A DNA stretch of 39,016 nucleotides, taken from contig JAXHVO010000120.1 in NCBI GenBank assembly GCA_034189135.1, positions 1-39,016 of the forward strand, in the 5' to 3' direction. The notes beneath the pieces were generated by a model. It saw only the letters and a program-made list of their open reading frames with translations. It ran no database searches and had not been told where the DNA came from. Of the stretch, positions 1 through 8,890 are shown one piece after another; position 1 is the stretch's first letter; the number at the start of each line of letters is the position of its first letter. This stretch comes from Thermodesulfobacteriota bacterium. Its GTDB lineage: Bacteria > Desulfobacterota > Desulfobacteria > Desulfobacterales > JAUWMJ01. Made by a program: the position numbers and the translations under genes.

Positions 1-841
1 GTATTATTCTTGGCCTAGTTAATGTTTTTACTGTAATTTGTCGTAATCCAAAACGCCTGGCCAGCATATTAAGATTTGTCGGACAAAAAAGTATTAGATG
101 GCGTGGTATTTCGTTTGCAAACCAAAACTTACCAAACCATCGTCGTCCCAGGGACTTACTGTTTGGCGTTTTTATTACCAGCCTTCCCCCACTTTTTAGG
201 ATGCGGGCGATTTCTTTTATAAAGTTGACCGGTTCAGGGATGTGCTCTATAACCTGACGTGTGGTAACTATGTCAAAACTGTTGTCTTTGAATGCTGCGC
301 TGTGTAAATCACCCTGAAATACTTTAAGGCCGGCCTTGTGACAAATATCGACTGCAATTGGGTTAAACTCCACCCCTTCAAACTGCCAGCCAAGGAAATT
401 CATGTCCCTGATAAATTTTCCATTGCCGCAACCAATGTCCAGTCCTTTTCCTTTGCGAATAAACCTGATCTCATCACGGTATAGAAAAAATGAAATTGCT
501 GGAGATATCAGTCTAAACAACATTGGTACATTTAAGTGGGAATAGTTATATTTATAGCGTAAAACTCCGCGTTTGGACCAGCTAAACGGCTTTAAAGGAG
601 GTATATTTGTATAGACATCGTAATCGTCAGGATAATACCTAACAATTTCATCCAGTGACGGCATGGGTTCCTGATATACAGCTGCACAACGGCTGCACTC
701 CATGTATTTATAAATTTCGGGTTTGTTATACAGAAGGTCTCTGCCTTGGAAAGAAAAAAATCCAATAGACTTGCAAAGAGGGCATTTTGATTTCAGGTTG
801 TTTGCTTTTTGTTTTGAATCTTTGTTATTAATTCTATTCAT
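1..841 (-). CDS. SAM-dependent methyltransferase with N-terminal zinc ribbon (3' end cut by window edge)
   Basis: The frame starts at ATG 841 and stays open to base 1, so about 280 N-terminal residues are visible and the C-terminus is missing. Near the N-terminus, cysteine pairs C20/C23 and C49/C52 form a zinc-ribbon-like knuckle. A class I methyltransferase motif I (LDIGCGNGKF) follows in mid-protein, then TRQVIEHIPEP, a typical post-motif region of Methyltransf_11/23 enzymes. This architecture is common in sugar or glycan methyltransferases of polysaccharide loci. It is the last visible member of the minus-strand glycan run, 156 bases after the preceding glycosyltransferase. The substrate cannot be told; methylation of a sugar or sugar nucleotide is inferred from context. 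Family assignment is secure, specific role is not. Confidence 0.85.
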   Translation of the reverse strand, partial: MNRINNKDSKQKANNLKSKCPLCKSIGFFSFQGRDLLYNKPEIYKYMECSRCAAVYQEPMPSLDEIVRYYPDDYDVYTNIPPLKPFSWSKRGVLRYKYNYSHLNVPMLFRLISPAISFFLYRDEIRFIRKGKGLDIGCGNGKFIRDMNFLGWQFEGVEFNPIAVDICHKAGLKVFQGDLHSAAFKDNSFDIVTTRQVIEHIPEPVNFIKEIARILKSGGRLVIKTPNSKSLGRRWFGKFWFANEIPRHLILFCPTNLNMLARRFGLRQITVKTLTRPRII

Positions 842-997
842 ATTGTATTTTTCGATATTTTAAAATTCAGCCAATTTCTAAAAAAATATTTTTGATATTT
901 ATTAGGTTTAAGGTTAATAGTTTACGGCTAACAATCACTGAAACCTTTTCCATTCATATTTCGATGCTGGACGTTCAATGTTCATTTTTTTACTAAT
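842..997. other. Intergenic spacer with repeated short words
   Basis: This 156-base AT-rich spacer separates two minus-strand genes. Near its right end (about 950-985) are several related 6-8-base words (TTCGATG, GACGTTCAATG, TTCAT). They look like a fragment of a dispersed intergenic repeat, but no second copy is present in this window. No coding frame or clear terminator was seen. Confidence 0.3.
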
Positions 998-1999
998 CTA
1001 AATACCCCCACTGGTTATCTTTTTTAATATAGCGAGATATCTCGGCGCCTGAGTCTGAAGGGAGTATTTATCTTGTACCAGTTTTCTACCTGCAAGGCCC
1101 ATTTTCATTCTTTTATTCGGATGATCAACCAATTGCGAAATTTTATCTGTCCAATCTTCTATGTCATTCGCCCAAAAACCGGTTTTATCAGGAATTGCCA
1201 GGTCTTTATTCAAACCCACGGGAGAAACCACAGCGGGGACACCTGCAGCAAGATACTGTACTACTTTGAGGCCGCACTTTCCTCGAGCCCAAAGATCATC
1301 TTTAATCGGCATAACGCCCACATCAAAACTTTTCAGATCTTGTTCTACGTCCTCCGGTCTCCATATCTTTTTTATCACTTCAATATTGTTTAAGTCAAAG
1401 AAACGGTCACATACAATTTTAAGCTTAATATTTTTATATTTCTTATTCAGTTTTTCCAGAGCCGGGGCTATCGATTTCAGGTAATGAAGATTTCCCGAAG
1501 TACCAATCCATCCAATAATGAAATCTTTTTTTGTTGTATCATAATTTTTTATGCTGTACTCCTTTAAATCAACAATGGTGGGTATCACATAAATTTTTTC
1601 CGGTGAAATAAATTTCGCCGCTTCATTTTTTAGATAAGTGTTTCCCGCAATAACTCCGTCAACCGCTATCATCATGGCTTTAAATTTTTTCATTTTGCTC
1701 CATGAATGATGATTTCCGTGGCGTGAAGAACGGTACATGATAGCGTCATCAAAATCGAATATCATCTTTTTTGCAAAATGCCTGACAAAAAAAAGATCGA
1801 TAGGTGAAAGCAATTTTCTTTGAACAATCACCATATCAAAATTAGAAAGATGTTTAAAATTCCGGTACCGCGAAATCATATCTTCTGATACGCGAACAAG
1901 TTCTACTTCGACGCCGTGTTTTTTAAAAAATGGGATAAATTCTTTAACGCGGAATCTCCCCTGAAAACTTTTATGCATTAAAAAGGCTAGTTGTTTCAT
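998..1999 (-). CDS. Glycosyltransferase, GT4-like (GT-B fold)
   Basis: This 333-residue protein has the outline of a short GT-B glycosyltransferase. The N-terminal half has KHGVEVELVRV and FDMVIVQRKLL segments. The C-terminal half has a strand-loop motif (IIGWIGTSGNLHYL), a DVGVMPIKDD region and the acceptor/nucleotide-site segment GKCGLKVVQYLAAGVPAV typical of GT4 enzymes. It probably adds a sugar to a lipid-linked or LPS-core glycan at the inner membrane face. The ATG (1999-1997) overlaps the TGA of the preceding GT2 gene in an ATGA arrangement, which implies translational coupling. No signal peptide or membrane segment is visible. Donor and acceptor cannot be predicted. Confidence 0.85.
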   Translation of the reverse strand: MKQLAFLMHKSFQGRFRVKEFIPFFKKHGVEVELVRVSEDMISRYRNFKHLSNFDMVIVQRKLLSPIDLFFVRHFAKKMIFDFDDAIMYRSSRHGNHHSWSKMKKFKAMMIAVDGVIAGNTYLKNEAAKFISPEKIYVIPTIVDLKEYSIKNYDTTKKDFIIGWIGTSGNLHYLKSIAPALEKLNKKYKNIKLKIVCDRFFDLNNIEVIKKIWRPEDVEQDLKSFDVGVMPIKDDLWARGKCGLKVVQYLAAGVPAVVSPVGLNKDLAIPDKTGFWANDIEDWTDKISQLVDHPNKRMKMGLAGRKLVQDKYSLQTQAPRYLAILKKITSGGI

Positions 2000-2847
2000 C
2001 TTATTATCGCAGAAAGCAAATACCGATATGGCCTTGTACTGTATGGATATCTTTTTATCGCTGATAAAAATTGTTTTTTTCCTTCTTCTTTATTCCCTGC
2101 CATAACATATCTTCTTCCCAGGGAAATTTCTAAACCTGAAATCCTCTTGTTGTACTTGCTTTTAGAAATTTTGTCTGGATCATACTGCTTTTGCAGTACC
2201 TCTTTTGCTGTATTTCTTAAATCGATTTTGTCATTACTTAGGCGGGTCTTACATTTCCTAATCCATGCCAAGGGGGATTTTATATGAGCTAAAGAAAAGC
2301 TACGGGATATTCGAAGCCACATATCGTAATCCTCAGCTCTTATATAGTTTTCATTAAAACCACCAATCTCATCAAAAACACTCTTTTTAATTATTGCAGT
2401 AGAAGTATGGATAAAGCTTTTCATAAAAAGCTTTGCATAAAGATCTCCAAAAAGCCAATTCGGCTCTTTAATTTTTATATCATGCTTTATACGAACATTT
2501 TCTGATGAGACCATGGAAATTTCAGGATGTGTTTTCAAGAACTCCATCTGAATCTTCAATTTTTCCGGATGCCACATATCGTCATCATCAAGAAAAGCGA
2601 TAAAATTTCCTATTGCTTTTGAAATGCCTATATTTCTTTGGGCGGAGGCTCCTGATATTTTTGTTTCTATAAATCTAATCGGTTTGGGATACTCATAAAC
2701 GGCATCTTTGGTATTGTCTTTTGATCCACAATCTACAACAATGACTTCATCAGGGAGAAGTGTCTGTGAAAAAATGCTGTCTATTGCTTCTAACAGAAAA
2801 TACCTGCGATTAAGGGTAGGAATTATAACTGAAACAGTGTTTTTAAT
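1996..2847 (-). CDS. GT2 family glycosyltransferase with apparent ATT start codon
   Basis: The protein has a full GT2 (GT-A) N-terminus: VSVIIPTLNR near the start, EVIVVDCGSKDNT about 40 residues in, and the metal-binding acidic run AFLDDDDMWHPEKL before the first internal Met. That Met (2577) lies inside the catalytic domain, so it cannot be the real start. Upstream the frame stays open only to a TAA at 2853-2851, which is followed at once by two ATT codons (2850 and 2847). A GGGAG Shine-Dalgarno-like sequence sits 7 bases before the second ATT. No ATG, GTG or TTG lies between the stop and the GT2 motif. The likely product is 283 residues from ATT 2847 (or 284 from 2850). The C-terminal part contains IRAEDYDMWLRI, the usual GT2 ED motif region. 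The 3' end overlaps the next glycosyltransferase by 4 bases. Confidence 0.8.
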   Translation of the reverse strand: MKNTVSVIIPTLNRRYFLLEAIDSIFSQTLLPDEVIVVDCGSKDNTKDAVYEYPKPIRFIETKISGASAQRNIGISKAIGNFIAFLDDDDMWHPEKLKIQMEFLKTHPEISMVSSENVRIKHDIKIKEPNWLFGDLYAKLFMKSFIHTSTAIIKKSVFDEIGGFNENYIRAEDYDMWLRISRSFSLAHIKSPLAWIRKCKTRLSNDKIDLRNTAKEVLQKQYDPDKISKSKYNKRISGLEISLGRRYVMAGNKEEGKKQFLSAIKRYPYSTRPYRYLLSAIIR

Positions 2848-3017
2848 AATTTATCTCCCGACAAAGTGTAAGATTTTTAGCTTAAAAAACTTTCTTCATG
2901 ATGAAAGCTCTTTAGGAAAAAGCTTAAAAAAGTATAGCAACGAATGTTATGGTCCAAAATACCATATATAAGTTTATTCATTGAAAAGATAGGTCTGTCA
3001 AAAGTTGCAAGGTATTT

Positions 3018-3677
3018 TTATTGCAATTCAACAACAGCATAAATCGTACGTCTTTCCTTAAAATGGATCACTTCAACACTGTTTGAAAAGGCCGATAAGA
3101 GTCCTCTTAGCTTTCTCGGGCTGAAATGCCTGAGATCCGTTCTGTCCCGGTAGGACTTCTTATAAGGGACCTCTACAAGTATCTTTGCTCCAGGATTTAA
3201 GAATCGAATGGTCTGCTCCAATGTACGATGTGGATTAATTACGTGTTCCAGGGTATGGAAGATAATGGCTGTGTTGAAACGATCAGTAAGGTCTATTTCT
3301 TCAATATTTCCATTTATAAACCTTATCTTGCCAGAAAGCTGAGGGTGATTTTTAAGATGCTTTTCGGCTATCTCAATGGCGTATTGCGATATATCCAACC
3401 CGCAAACATGATATCCCTTCATCCCATAAATAATATCAATTTCACCAGATCCACAACCCACATCAAGAATATCATTTTTAAGATGGCCACTTTCAAGGGT
3501 CAACCGAACCAAATCATTTTTTTCCCAAAACTCAAGCGTAAATGCTTCAGGAAGAACTTTTTCCCTGTATTGAAAAGTCTCATCATAGACTTTGGCAAAT
3601 TCATCTAAAGATATGTCTTTGGAAATGTAAGATCTTGGATCATTATCCATCTTTTTTTTTCTCTTAATCCTCCACAT
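3018..3677 (-). CDS. Class I SAM-dependent methyltransferase
   Basis: This 219-residue protein carries motif I as ILDVGCGSGEIDI, an acidic residue at the end of strand 2 (VCGLDISQYAIE) and a post-motif HTLEHVINPHRTL. These are typical of the Methyltransf_11/25 group. The start at ATG 3677 is supported by an AAGGAG sequence nine bases upstream; an inner Met (MDNDPRSY) is a weaker alternative. The first ten codons are very Lys/Arg rich and include an A-run of nine. The gene follows the GT4 gene after 17 bases, so it is probably co-transcribed. Substrate is unknown; in this setting a sugar, a nucleotide sugar or a lipid-linked glycan is likely. Confidence 0.87.
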   Translation of the reverse strand: MWRIKRKKKMDNDPRSYISKDISLDEFAKVYDETFQYREKVLPEAFTLEFWEKNDLVRLTLESGHLKNDILDVGCGSGEIDIIYGMKGYHVCGLDISQYAIEIAEKHLKNHPQLSGKIRFINGNIEEIDLTDRFNTAIIFHTLEHVINPHRTLEQTIRFLNPGAKILVEVPYKKSYRDRTDLRHFSPRKLRGLLSAFSNSVEVIHFKERRTIYAVVELQ

Positions 3678-3694
3678 TATAAAGTTCTCCTTTT

Positions 3695-4813
3695 CTAACT
3701 ATGAGTGATTTTGGAGATATCCTTTAAAAACTGTTCAATTGCAAAAAACACACTTTCCTGATTCTTAAATGAGGGAGAATGTATTTTATCGGCTTTACAA
3801 GAGAAAACCTCTCGCATGGCTGATTCAAGGGCATCGTGGTCACCAGGGAGTACCACGGAACCGTTTTTTCCGGTAATGTACATGCTAGCACCATTAGTGC
3901 TTGTGGTGATTACCGGAATTCCTGATGAAAGAGCTTCCAGCACAACCAGAGAACAGGCGTCATAAAATGAAGGGTGAACCAGGCAATCGCAGGCCGTATA
4001 TATGAGTTCAGGGTCGTCTGCTTTACCTCCGAATATCATTCTATCGGAAAGATCTTTCGCCTTTTTTTTAACTTTTCGATTATACGGACCGATAACAAGA
4101 ACCTTAACCGGTAAGTTGCTTAATGACCGTGCTGAGAGGATGAGTACATCGAAGCCTTTTAATACAAGATTATTTGCCATAAAAAGAAAAACAAAGTCGC
4201 TTCGCCTGATATTATACCTTGACCGTATCTCATCTCGATACCGGACATTATTCGGTGTGAATTTATTTACATCGATTCCATTGGGCAATAGGTGGAGTTT
4301 TGACGAGGGATATTCAAACCAGGTCCGAATGTCTGTAGCGACCATATTGGATATGGCGATGACTTCAGGCTTTGTTATTTTAAAAATCCACCATTCTATC
4401 AGTCGTTGTACAAGGTCCTTAGGATTGATATACTTTATTATCCGGCAAATACTTCTTATTCCGGCAGGGTGTCTGAGTGTCTCTCTGAGAAACCATGCAC
4501 GGTGGAGTCCTCCGTGGGGCTGATAAATATCCATATAAAAAGTGTTGCCCACACAAAAATGCAGGTAGTCCGGCATTTTTCTTGCTTTGAAAAAGTGCAG
4601 CAGGGAAAAACCCAGGTGCCTTAAAAACTGGGGGAATTTGAAAGGTTTGACAAGGGATATACTGATTGCGTTAGTATAAATTTTTGCTGCTTTCATACAT
4701 ATCACAGCCACATCGTGACCCTGGTGAGAAAGAAAATGGGCAAAATCCCAGCAGTATCTTTCAGCTCCTCCCACATGTGGGTCAAACTTTTCAATGGCAA
4801 TACATACCTTCAA
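3695..4813 (-). CDS. Glycosyltransferase family 4, WaaG-like
   Basis: This 372-residue GT-B enzyme has a glycine-rich N-terminal loop (FDPHVGGAERYCWDFA) and a mid-region YQPHGGLHRAWFLRETLRHP that resembles LPS-core glucosyltransferase I (WaaG/RfaG). A donor-site segment follows, with VHPSFYDACSLVVLEALSSG, the E-x7-E-type motif of GT4. It most likely transfers a hexose from a nucleotide sugar to the LPS inner core or a similar acceptor on the cytoplasmic face of the inner membrane. Its start ATG overlaps the stop of the DegT aminotransferase gene by four bases. The WaaG resemblance is motif-level only; acceptor identity is inferred. Confidence 0.88.
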   Translation of the reverse strand: MKVCIAIEKFDPHVGGAERYCWDFAHFLSHQGHDVAVICMKAAKIYTNAISISLVKPFKFPQFLRHLGFSLLHFFKARKMPDYLHFCVGNTFYMDIYQPHGGLHRAWFLRETLRHPAGIRSICRIIKYINPKDLVQRLIEWWIFKITKPEVIAISNMVATDIRTWFEYPSSKLHLLPNGIDVNKFTPNNVRYRDEIRSRYNIRRSDFVFLFMANNLVLKGFDVLILSARSLSNLPVKVLVIGPYNRKVKKKAKDLSDRMIFGGKADDPELIYTACDCLVHPSFYDACSLVVLEALSSGIPVITTSTNGASMYITGKNGSVVLPGDHDALESAMREVFSCKADKIHSPSFKNQESVFFAIEQFLKDISKITHS

Positions 4814-5922
4814 CTATAGAAATCCTTCACACAGTCAATAATATAATGAACTTCGTCATCTGTAAGCCATGGGTGAATGGGCAAGCTGAGTATTTGATTC
4901 GAACGCAGTTCAGCGTGCTTAAGTTGTCCAAATACTTTGACTTTTTTAAAGGCTTTCTGCTTATGAAGCAAAACAGGGTAATGGATGAGGGTTTCCACAC
5001 CATTATCCTTCAAATGGACCTGAAGCTCATCTCTTTTTTCCACTGAAATGACATAGAGATGGTATGCATGGGTAGAGGTTTTATCCATGGATGCATGGAC
5101 AAGATTGATGTCTTTTAGGCCAATATCATACAGGGCCGCTATTTTTTGTCTTCTTTCTACCCAATTAAAAAGGTATTTCAGTTTTACTCTGAGAATAGCC
5201 GCCTGCATTTCATCCAACCGGGAGTTATATCCGGGAATATGATAGGTGTAACGGTCTTTCTGCCCATAATTTCTCAACAGGGTGAGTTTTTTAAAAAGCT
5301 CGGTATCATTGGTGATGATCATGCCTCCGTCACCGTAAGCGCCAAGGTTCTTGGTTGGATAAAAACTGAATGCTGACAGGTGACCCATTCCTCCGGCCGG
5401 TCTATTTTTGTATAATGCGCCATGGGCCTGGCAAGCATCTTCCAGCACAAATAAATTTCGACCGGCTGCAATTTCCATGATTTTGTCCATATTCGCACAG
5501 GCACCATAAAGGTGAACGGGAAGGATGGCTTTGGTATTTGGTGTGATTGCTTCTTGGATAAGAGTTGGATCCATAAGATACGATCGTGGTTCAATATCTA
5601 TAAAAACAGGTGTCGCACCTGTATACATAATGGATAGGGCGGTGGCAGCAAAGGTATTTGCCACGGTGATCACCTCGTCACCCGGTCCTATATCCAATGC
5701 TTTTAAAGCAAGAAATAAGGCGTCTGTGCCTGATGCAACACCGATGGCATATTTGCAGGCACAGGCTTTGGCAAACTCTTTTTCAAATGCGGTCACTTCA
5801 TTATCTAGAATATAGCGGCCTGAGTGAATCACTTTCTTTACAGCATCCAATATTTGATCTCCGACTTCAGCTATCTCGCAGGAGAAATCAAAAAATTTAA
5901 TCTGCATGTTTTGCTTATTCAT
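4810..5922 (-). CDS. DegT/DnrJ/EryC1/StrS-family PLP sugar aminotransferase
   Basis: This 370-residue protein matches the usual length of sugar-nucleotide aminotransferases. Visible signatures are GVASGTDALFLALKAL (cofactor phosphate site), VLEDACQAHGA with the PLP-ring aspartate D162, and SFYPTKNLGAYGDGG with Schiff-base lysine K191. The family transfers an amino group from glutamate to a keto-sugar nucleotide. The SDR gene just upstream could supply a keto-sugar intermediate, and the gene overlaps it by four bases (ATGA), so the pair probably acts in one pathway. The product amino sugar cannot be told from sequence. All key residues are present. Confidence 0.93.
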   Translation of the reverse strand: MNKQNMQIKFFDFSCEIAEVGDQILDAVKKVIHSGRYILDNEVTAFEKEFAKACACKYAIGVASGTDALFLALKALDIGPGDEVITVANTFAATALSIMYTGATPVFIDIEPRSYLMDPTLIQEAITPNTKAILPVHLYGACANMDKIMEIAAGRNLFVLEDACQAHGALYKNRPAGGMGHLSAFSFYPTKNLGAYGDGGMIITNDTELFKKLTLLRNYGQKDRYTYHIPGYNSRLDEMQAAILRVKLKYLFNWVERRQKIAALYDIGLKDINLVHASMDKTSTHAYHLYVISVEKRDELQVHLKDNGVETLIHYPVLLHKQKAFKKVKVFGQLKHAELRSNQILSLPIHPWLTDDEVHYIIDCVKDFYS

Positions 5923-6920
5923 TTTTTCGGCCAGTAATGTTCTTTATATCTTCTGTAGAAATCGACTGTCTTTTTTATTCCGCTTTCAATGTCGACGGCC
6001 GGTTCCCATCCCACTATTTTTTTTATCCTGGATATATCCGCCCAGTAGTCACCCGGTTCTACTTCCGCCCTTTCTTTAGTGAACTCGGTGAAGTTGTAGG
6101 AGCCGGTTTTTGAAAAATTTACGATTTTTTGTGCCAGTTCCCTGAATGTAACCGCTGTTCCGGAGCCCACATTGAACACATGACCGATGGCTTCATTGGT
6201 GCAGGCAGTCTTAAGCATGCATGCAACCAGGTCATCGATATACAAAAAATCTCTTTTAATCATACCGTCGCCAAACACCGGTATGATATCGTCGTCCAAT
6301 GCTTTTTTAATAAACCAGTTAAAGACACCGTATTCGTCATGCATCATCTGGTGCCTTGGGCCATAAGTGTTGGTGATTCGAAGGCATATTCCCGGGATAT
6401 TAAATACTTCTTTATATACGATAATTATTTTTTCAGCTGCAAGGTTTGTCACAGCATAAAGCCCTTTGGGGTTTAAGGGGTGATCTTCATTTACAGGCAG
6501 TTTTACGCTGGAGCCATACTCTCCTCTTGTGCCTGAATAAACGACAAGGGCATCCGGGTTGTGATGCCTTAAGGCCTGCATGAGCACCAATGTGCCCAGG
6601 CAGTTTATTTCAAGGTCCTGCACAGGGTTTTTCATGGAGTCCACATGATTGACCTGTCCGGCCAGATGAAATATAATATCCTGGTCCTTGACAAGATGGT
6701 TGATGGAAAGCTGGTTTCTTATATCACTGTAGTTTATCCTTACCTCGTTTTTGACCGGCTCTATATTGAACAGGTTCCCTCCTTGCCTGGGAAGCATGTT
6801 ATCCACTATGGTGACATTCGCTCCCAGTCTGACAAGCTCGATCGATAGGTTTGAACCGATAAATCCGAGGCCGCCGGTGATGAGGACATTTTTATTGTTG
6901 TAGAACGCTTTAGTCTTCAC
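5919..6920 (-). CDS. Extended SDR, NAD-dependent sugar-nucleotide epimerase/dehydratase, with atypical YxxxN
   Basis: This 333-residue protein has the Rossmann fingerprint TGGLGFIG (residues 15-22), NVTIVDNM after strand 2 and the FHLAGQVNHVDS region of extended SDRs. The expected catalytic YxxxK is read as Y155-A-V-T-N159, so the lysine is replaced by asparagine (codon AAC at 6446-6444); K164 is five residues further on. Ser/Thr at 129-130 (YSGTRGEYG) is present. Members interconvert UDP/GDP/CDP-linked sugars (epimerase, 4,6-dehydratase, decarboxylase). The start is GTG 6920, with an AAGGA sequence seven bases upstream inside the end of the preceding GT2 gene (11-base overlap). It probably works with the downstream aminotransferase. 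Exact reaction is unknown. Confidence 0.85.
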   Translation of the reverse strand: MKTKAFYNNKNVLITGGLGFIGSNLSIELVRLGANVTIVDNMLPRQGGNLFNIEPVKNEVRINYSDIRNQLSINHLVKDQDIIFHLAGQVNHVDSMKNPVQDLEINCLGTLVLMQALRHHNPDALVVYSGTRGEYGSSVKLPVNEDHPLNPKGLYAVTNLAAEKIIIVYKEVFNIPGICLRITNTYGPRHQMMHDEYGVFNWFIKKALDDDIIPVFGDGMIKRDFLYIDDLVACMLKTACTNEAIGHVFNVGSGTAVTFRELAQKIVNFSKTGSYNFTEFTKERAEVEPGDYWADISRIKKIVGWEPAVDIESGIKKTVDFYRRYKEHYWPKK

Positions 6921-7689
6921 TGTTGTTCCTTTTCCTTGGATTATTTTTCAGCTCCCAGAGTTTTGCGTATTTTATGAATACATAATATACGGTTGACACA
7001 GCGATTACAAACCCCGGCAAACCGTCCATAAAACCTCTTTTAAAAAAATATTCCTTGATAAACCTGAAGGGTGGTCGAAAAATCAGGTCAATGTAGCTAA
7101 AACGGCGACTTTCTGCAATCATATCCCTGGCCGCTGTATCCGAATAGTTGTTGATCGTATCTATTTGATCGGCAATGTCTTTATAGTTATAGTGAAAGTA
7201 AAAATTTGTTAGTGTTCCGACCTTTCCGCAAACAGAAACTTTCGCATGGAGACCACCTTCAAAAGCTCCTTTTGATTTCCGGAACAATCTTATTTCATAG
7301 TCAGGCACCCATCCACCGTGCATGATCCATCTGCCCAGATAGAAAGTCCTTCGGTGAATAATATATCCGTCATATTTACCATTGTCCGTTTCAATTCTTT
7401 GCATCATTTCTTTGGCCAGCTTGGGTGAGATTTCCTCATCTGCGTCAATAAAGATGACCCATTCGTTTTTTGCTTTGGAAATGCAGTAGTTATATTGGTT
7501 CATGTGACCGGGCCAATGCCGTTTTTCAAAATGACTGGCGTATTGTTGTGCAATTTTCGGTGTTTCATCAGTGCTGAAGGAATCGACCACAATGATTTCA
7601 TTGGCCCAAGGGAGAACACTTTTTAAAGCCCTTTCCACGGTACGTTCATTATTAAAGGTGATCATGCACACAGAAATATTGATCATCAT
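6910..7689 (-). CDS. GT2 glycosyltransferase, WaaE/KdtX-like LPS core enzyme
   Basis: This 259-residue GT-A enzyme begins NISVCMITFNNERTVERAL, followed by NEIIVVDSFSTDET and EWVIFIDADEEISPKLA. The D-A-D-E metal site and GGWVPDYEIRLFRK segment are characteristic of the WaaE/KdtX branch, which adds beta-1,4-glucose to heptose in the LPS inner core. It is the first gene of the minus-strand run and overlaps the SDR by 11 bases. The start is one of two adjacent ATG codons (7689 or 7686); no strong Shine-Dalgarno was seen. The C-terminal segment (PGFVIAVSTVYYVFIKYAKLW) is hydrophobic and probably membrane associated, as in homologues. Confidence 0.87.
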   Translation of the reverse strand: MMINISVCMITFNNERTVERALKSVLPWANEIIVVDSFSTDETPKIAQQYASHFEKRHWPGHMNQYNYCISKAKNEWVIFIDADEEISPKLAKEMMQRIETDNGKYDGYIIHRRTFYLGRWIMHGGWVPDYEIRLFRKSKGAFEGGLHAKVSVCGKVGTLTNFYFHYNYKDIADQIDTINNYSDTAARDMIAESRRFSYIDLIFRPPFRFIKEYFFKRGFMDGLPGFVIAVSTVYYVFIKYAKLWELKNNPRKRNNSED

Positions 7690-7948
7690 ATTGGTTGCCC
7701 AATCTCCATGGTGTATTAATAACAGATTTGTTTACAGACGGCAAAGTATGGCTGAAAGGAGGTATGGTGTCAAGTCAGAAATAGATAATAAAAACAGGCA
7801 TTGTGATCATAAGGTTAAGGAAAAGATTGAATATTTGTCCTGTTATTCATTCTAAATTTGCTTGAAAGCGTAGTCTATCTTTAGTATGTTCTCGCCACCG
7901 GTTTGCCAGACCTGGATTTTTCAAGGGTAATTATTTTACCTATTATTA

Positions 7949-8890
7949 GTGATGCAGGGAGTGAATCAATTGGATATCTCGTTTATCATAGTGAATTGGA
8001 ATACAAAAGACCTCTTACATGAATGTTTGGCATCCATTTATAAGACGATGGACAAATTGAAATTCGAAGTATGGCTGGTGGACAATGCTTCCACCGATGG
8101 AAGTGTTGAGGCGGCAAAAAGTAAATATCCCGATATAAATACGATAGTAAATGAGCGAAATTTAGGTTTTGCGGCGGCAAATAATCTGGCTTTAAAAAAA
8201 ATGAAGGGAAAATATGCGCTGTTACTCAATACGGATGCAACACTGACTGACGCTGCTGTGGATGAACTTTATTGTTTTATGGAGGCTAATGATAAGACAG
8301 GTATTGCCTGCGGACAGTTGTTGAATACGGATGGGTCCAAACAAAATTCCATAGCAAATTACCCCTCTTTACTTTCGCTGTTATTTAATGAAACAGTATT
8401 GAGAGTTTTATTTCCGCATAAATTTCCCAGTAAAAGAAAAGAATACATGGCTCCCCTTGAAGTGGATTCATGCATCGGGGCATGTATGATCGTTCGCAAA
8501 AAGGCCATGGATGAAGTGGGAGCCTTTGATGAAGGATATTTTTTTTATCTTGAGGAGACAGACTGGGCTTACAGGATGAAACAAGCCGGGTGGGGCGTTT
8601 TTTTTGTACCGTCGGCCAGGATATTTCATGCGCAGGGCAAAAGTGTCGGTAACAATGCAAATAAAAAGATCATGTTTTATCGTTCTCGTTATTATTTTTT
8701 TAAAAAGTGGTACAAAAGAAGTTATGTCATTATTTATATCATTGGTTTTTTGCGACTGCTGGTCAATACTTTATTATCATTATTTGGCGTATTATTCACT
8801 TTAGGATTAAATGACGGGATAAGAAAAAGATTTGGTATTTATATTCAATTAATCCTCTGGCATTTCAACGGTTGTCCATCAAGCCTTTAA
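7949..8890 (+). CDS. GT2 glycosyltransferase, rhamnosyltransferase (WbbL)-like
   Basis: The protein shows the WbbL-type order: ISFIIVNWNTKDLLHECL, VWLVDNASTDGS, NERNLGFAAANNLAL, ALLLNTDATL (metal-binding N-T-D) and FDEGYFFYLEETDWAYRMK. A hydrophobic C-terminal stretch (about residues 250-285) suggests a membrane anchor. The start is uncertain: GTG 7949, ATG 7952 and TTG 7970 are all in frame, and an AGGGAG sequence eight bases before TTG 7970 may favour the shorter form. It is the only plus-strand gene of the glycan locus, and its 3' end overlaps the convergent kinase gene by 26 bases. Donor is probably a deoxyhexose such as dTDP-rhamnose (inference). Confidence 0.88.
   Translation: MMQGVNQLDISFIIVNWNTKDLLHECLASIYKTMDKLKFEVWLVDNASTDGSVEAAKSKYPDINTIVNERNLGFAAANNLALKKMKGKYALLLNTDATLTDAAVDELYCFMEANDKTGIACGQLLNTDGSKQNSIANYPSLLSLLFNETVLRVLFPHKFPSKRKEYMAPLEVDSCIGACMIVRKKAMDEVGAFDEGYFFYLEETDWAYRMKQAGWGVFFVPSARIFHAQGKSVGNNANKKIMFYRSRYYFFKKWYKRSYVIIYIIGFLRLLVNTLLSLFGVLFTLGLNDGIRKRFGIYIQLILWHFNGCPSSL

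Noticed and set aside
2575-2577. ATG at 2577 as start of the GT2 gene
   Set aside because: It lies directly after the DDDD metal motif, so a protein starting there would lack the nucleotide-binding half of the catalytic domain.
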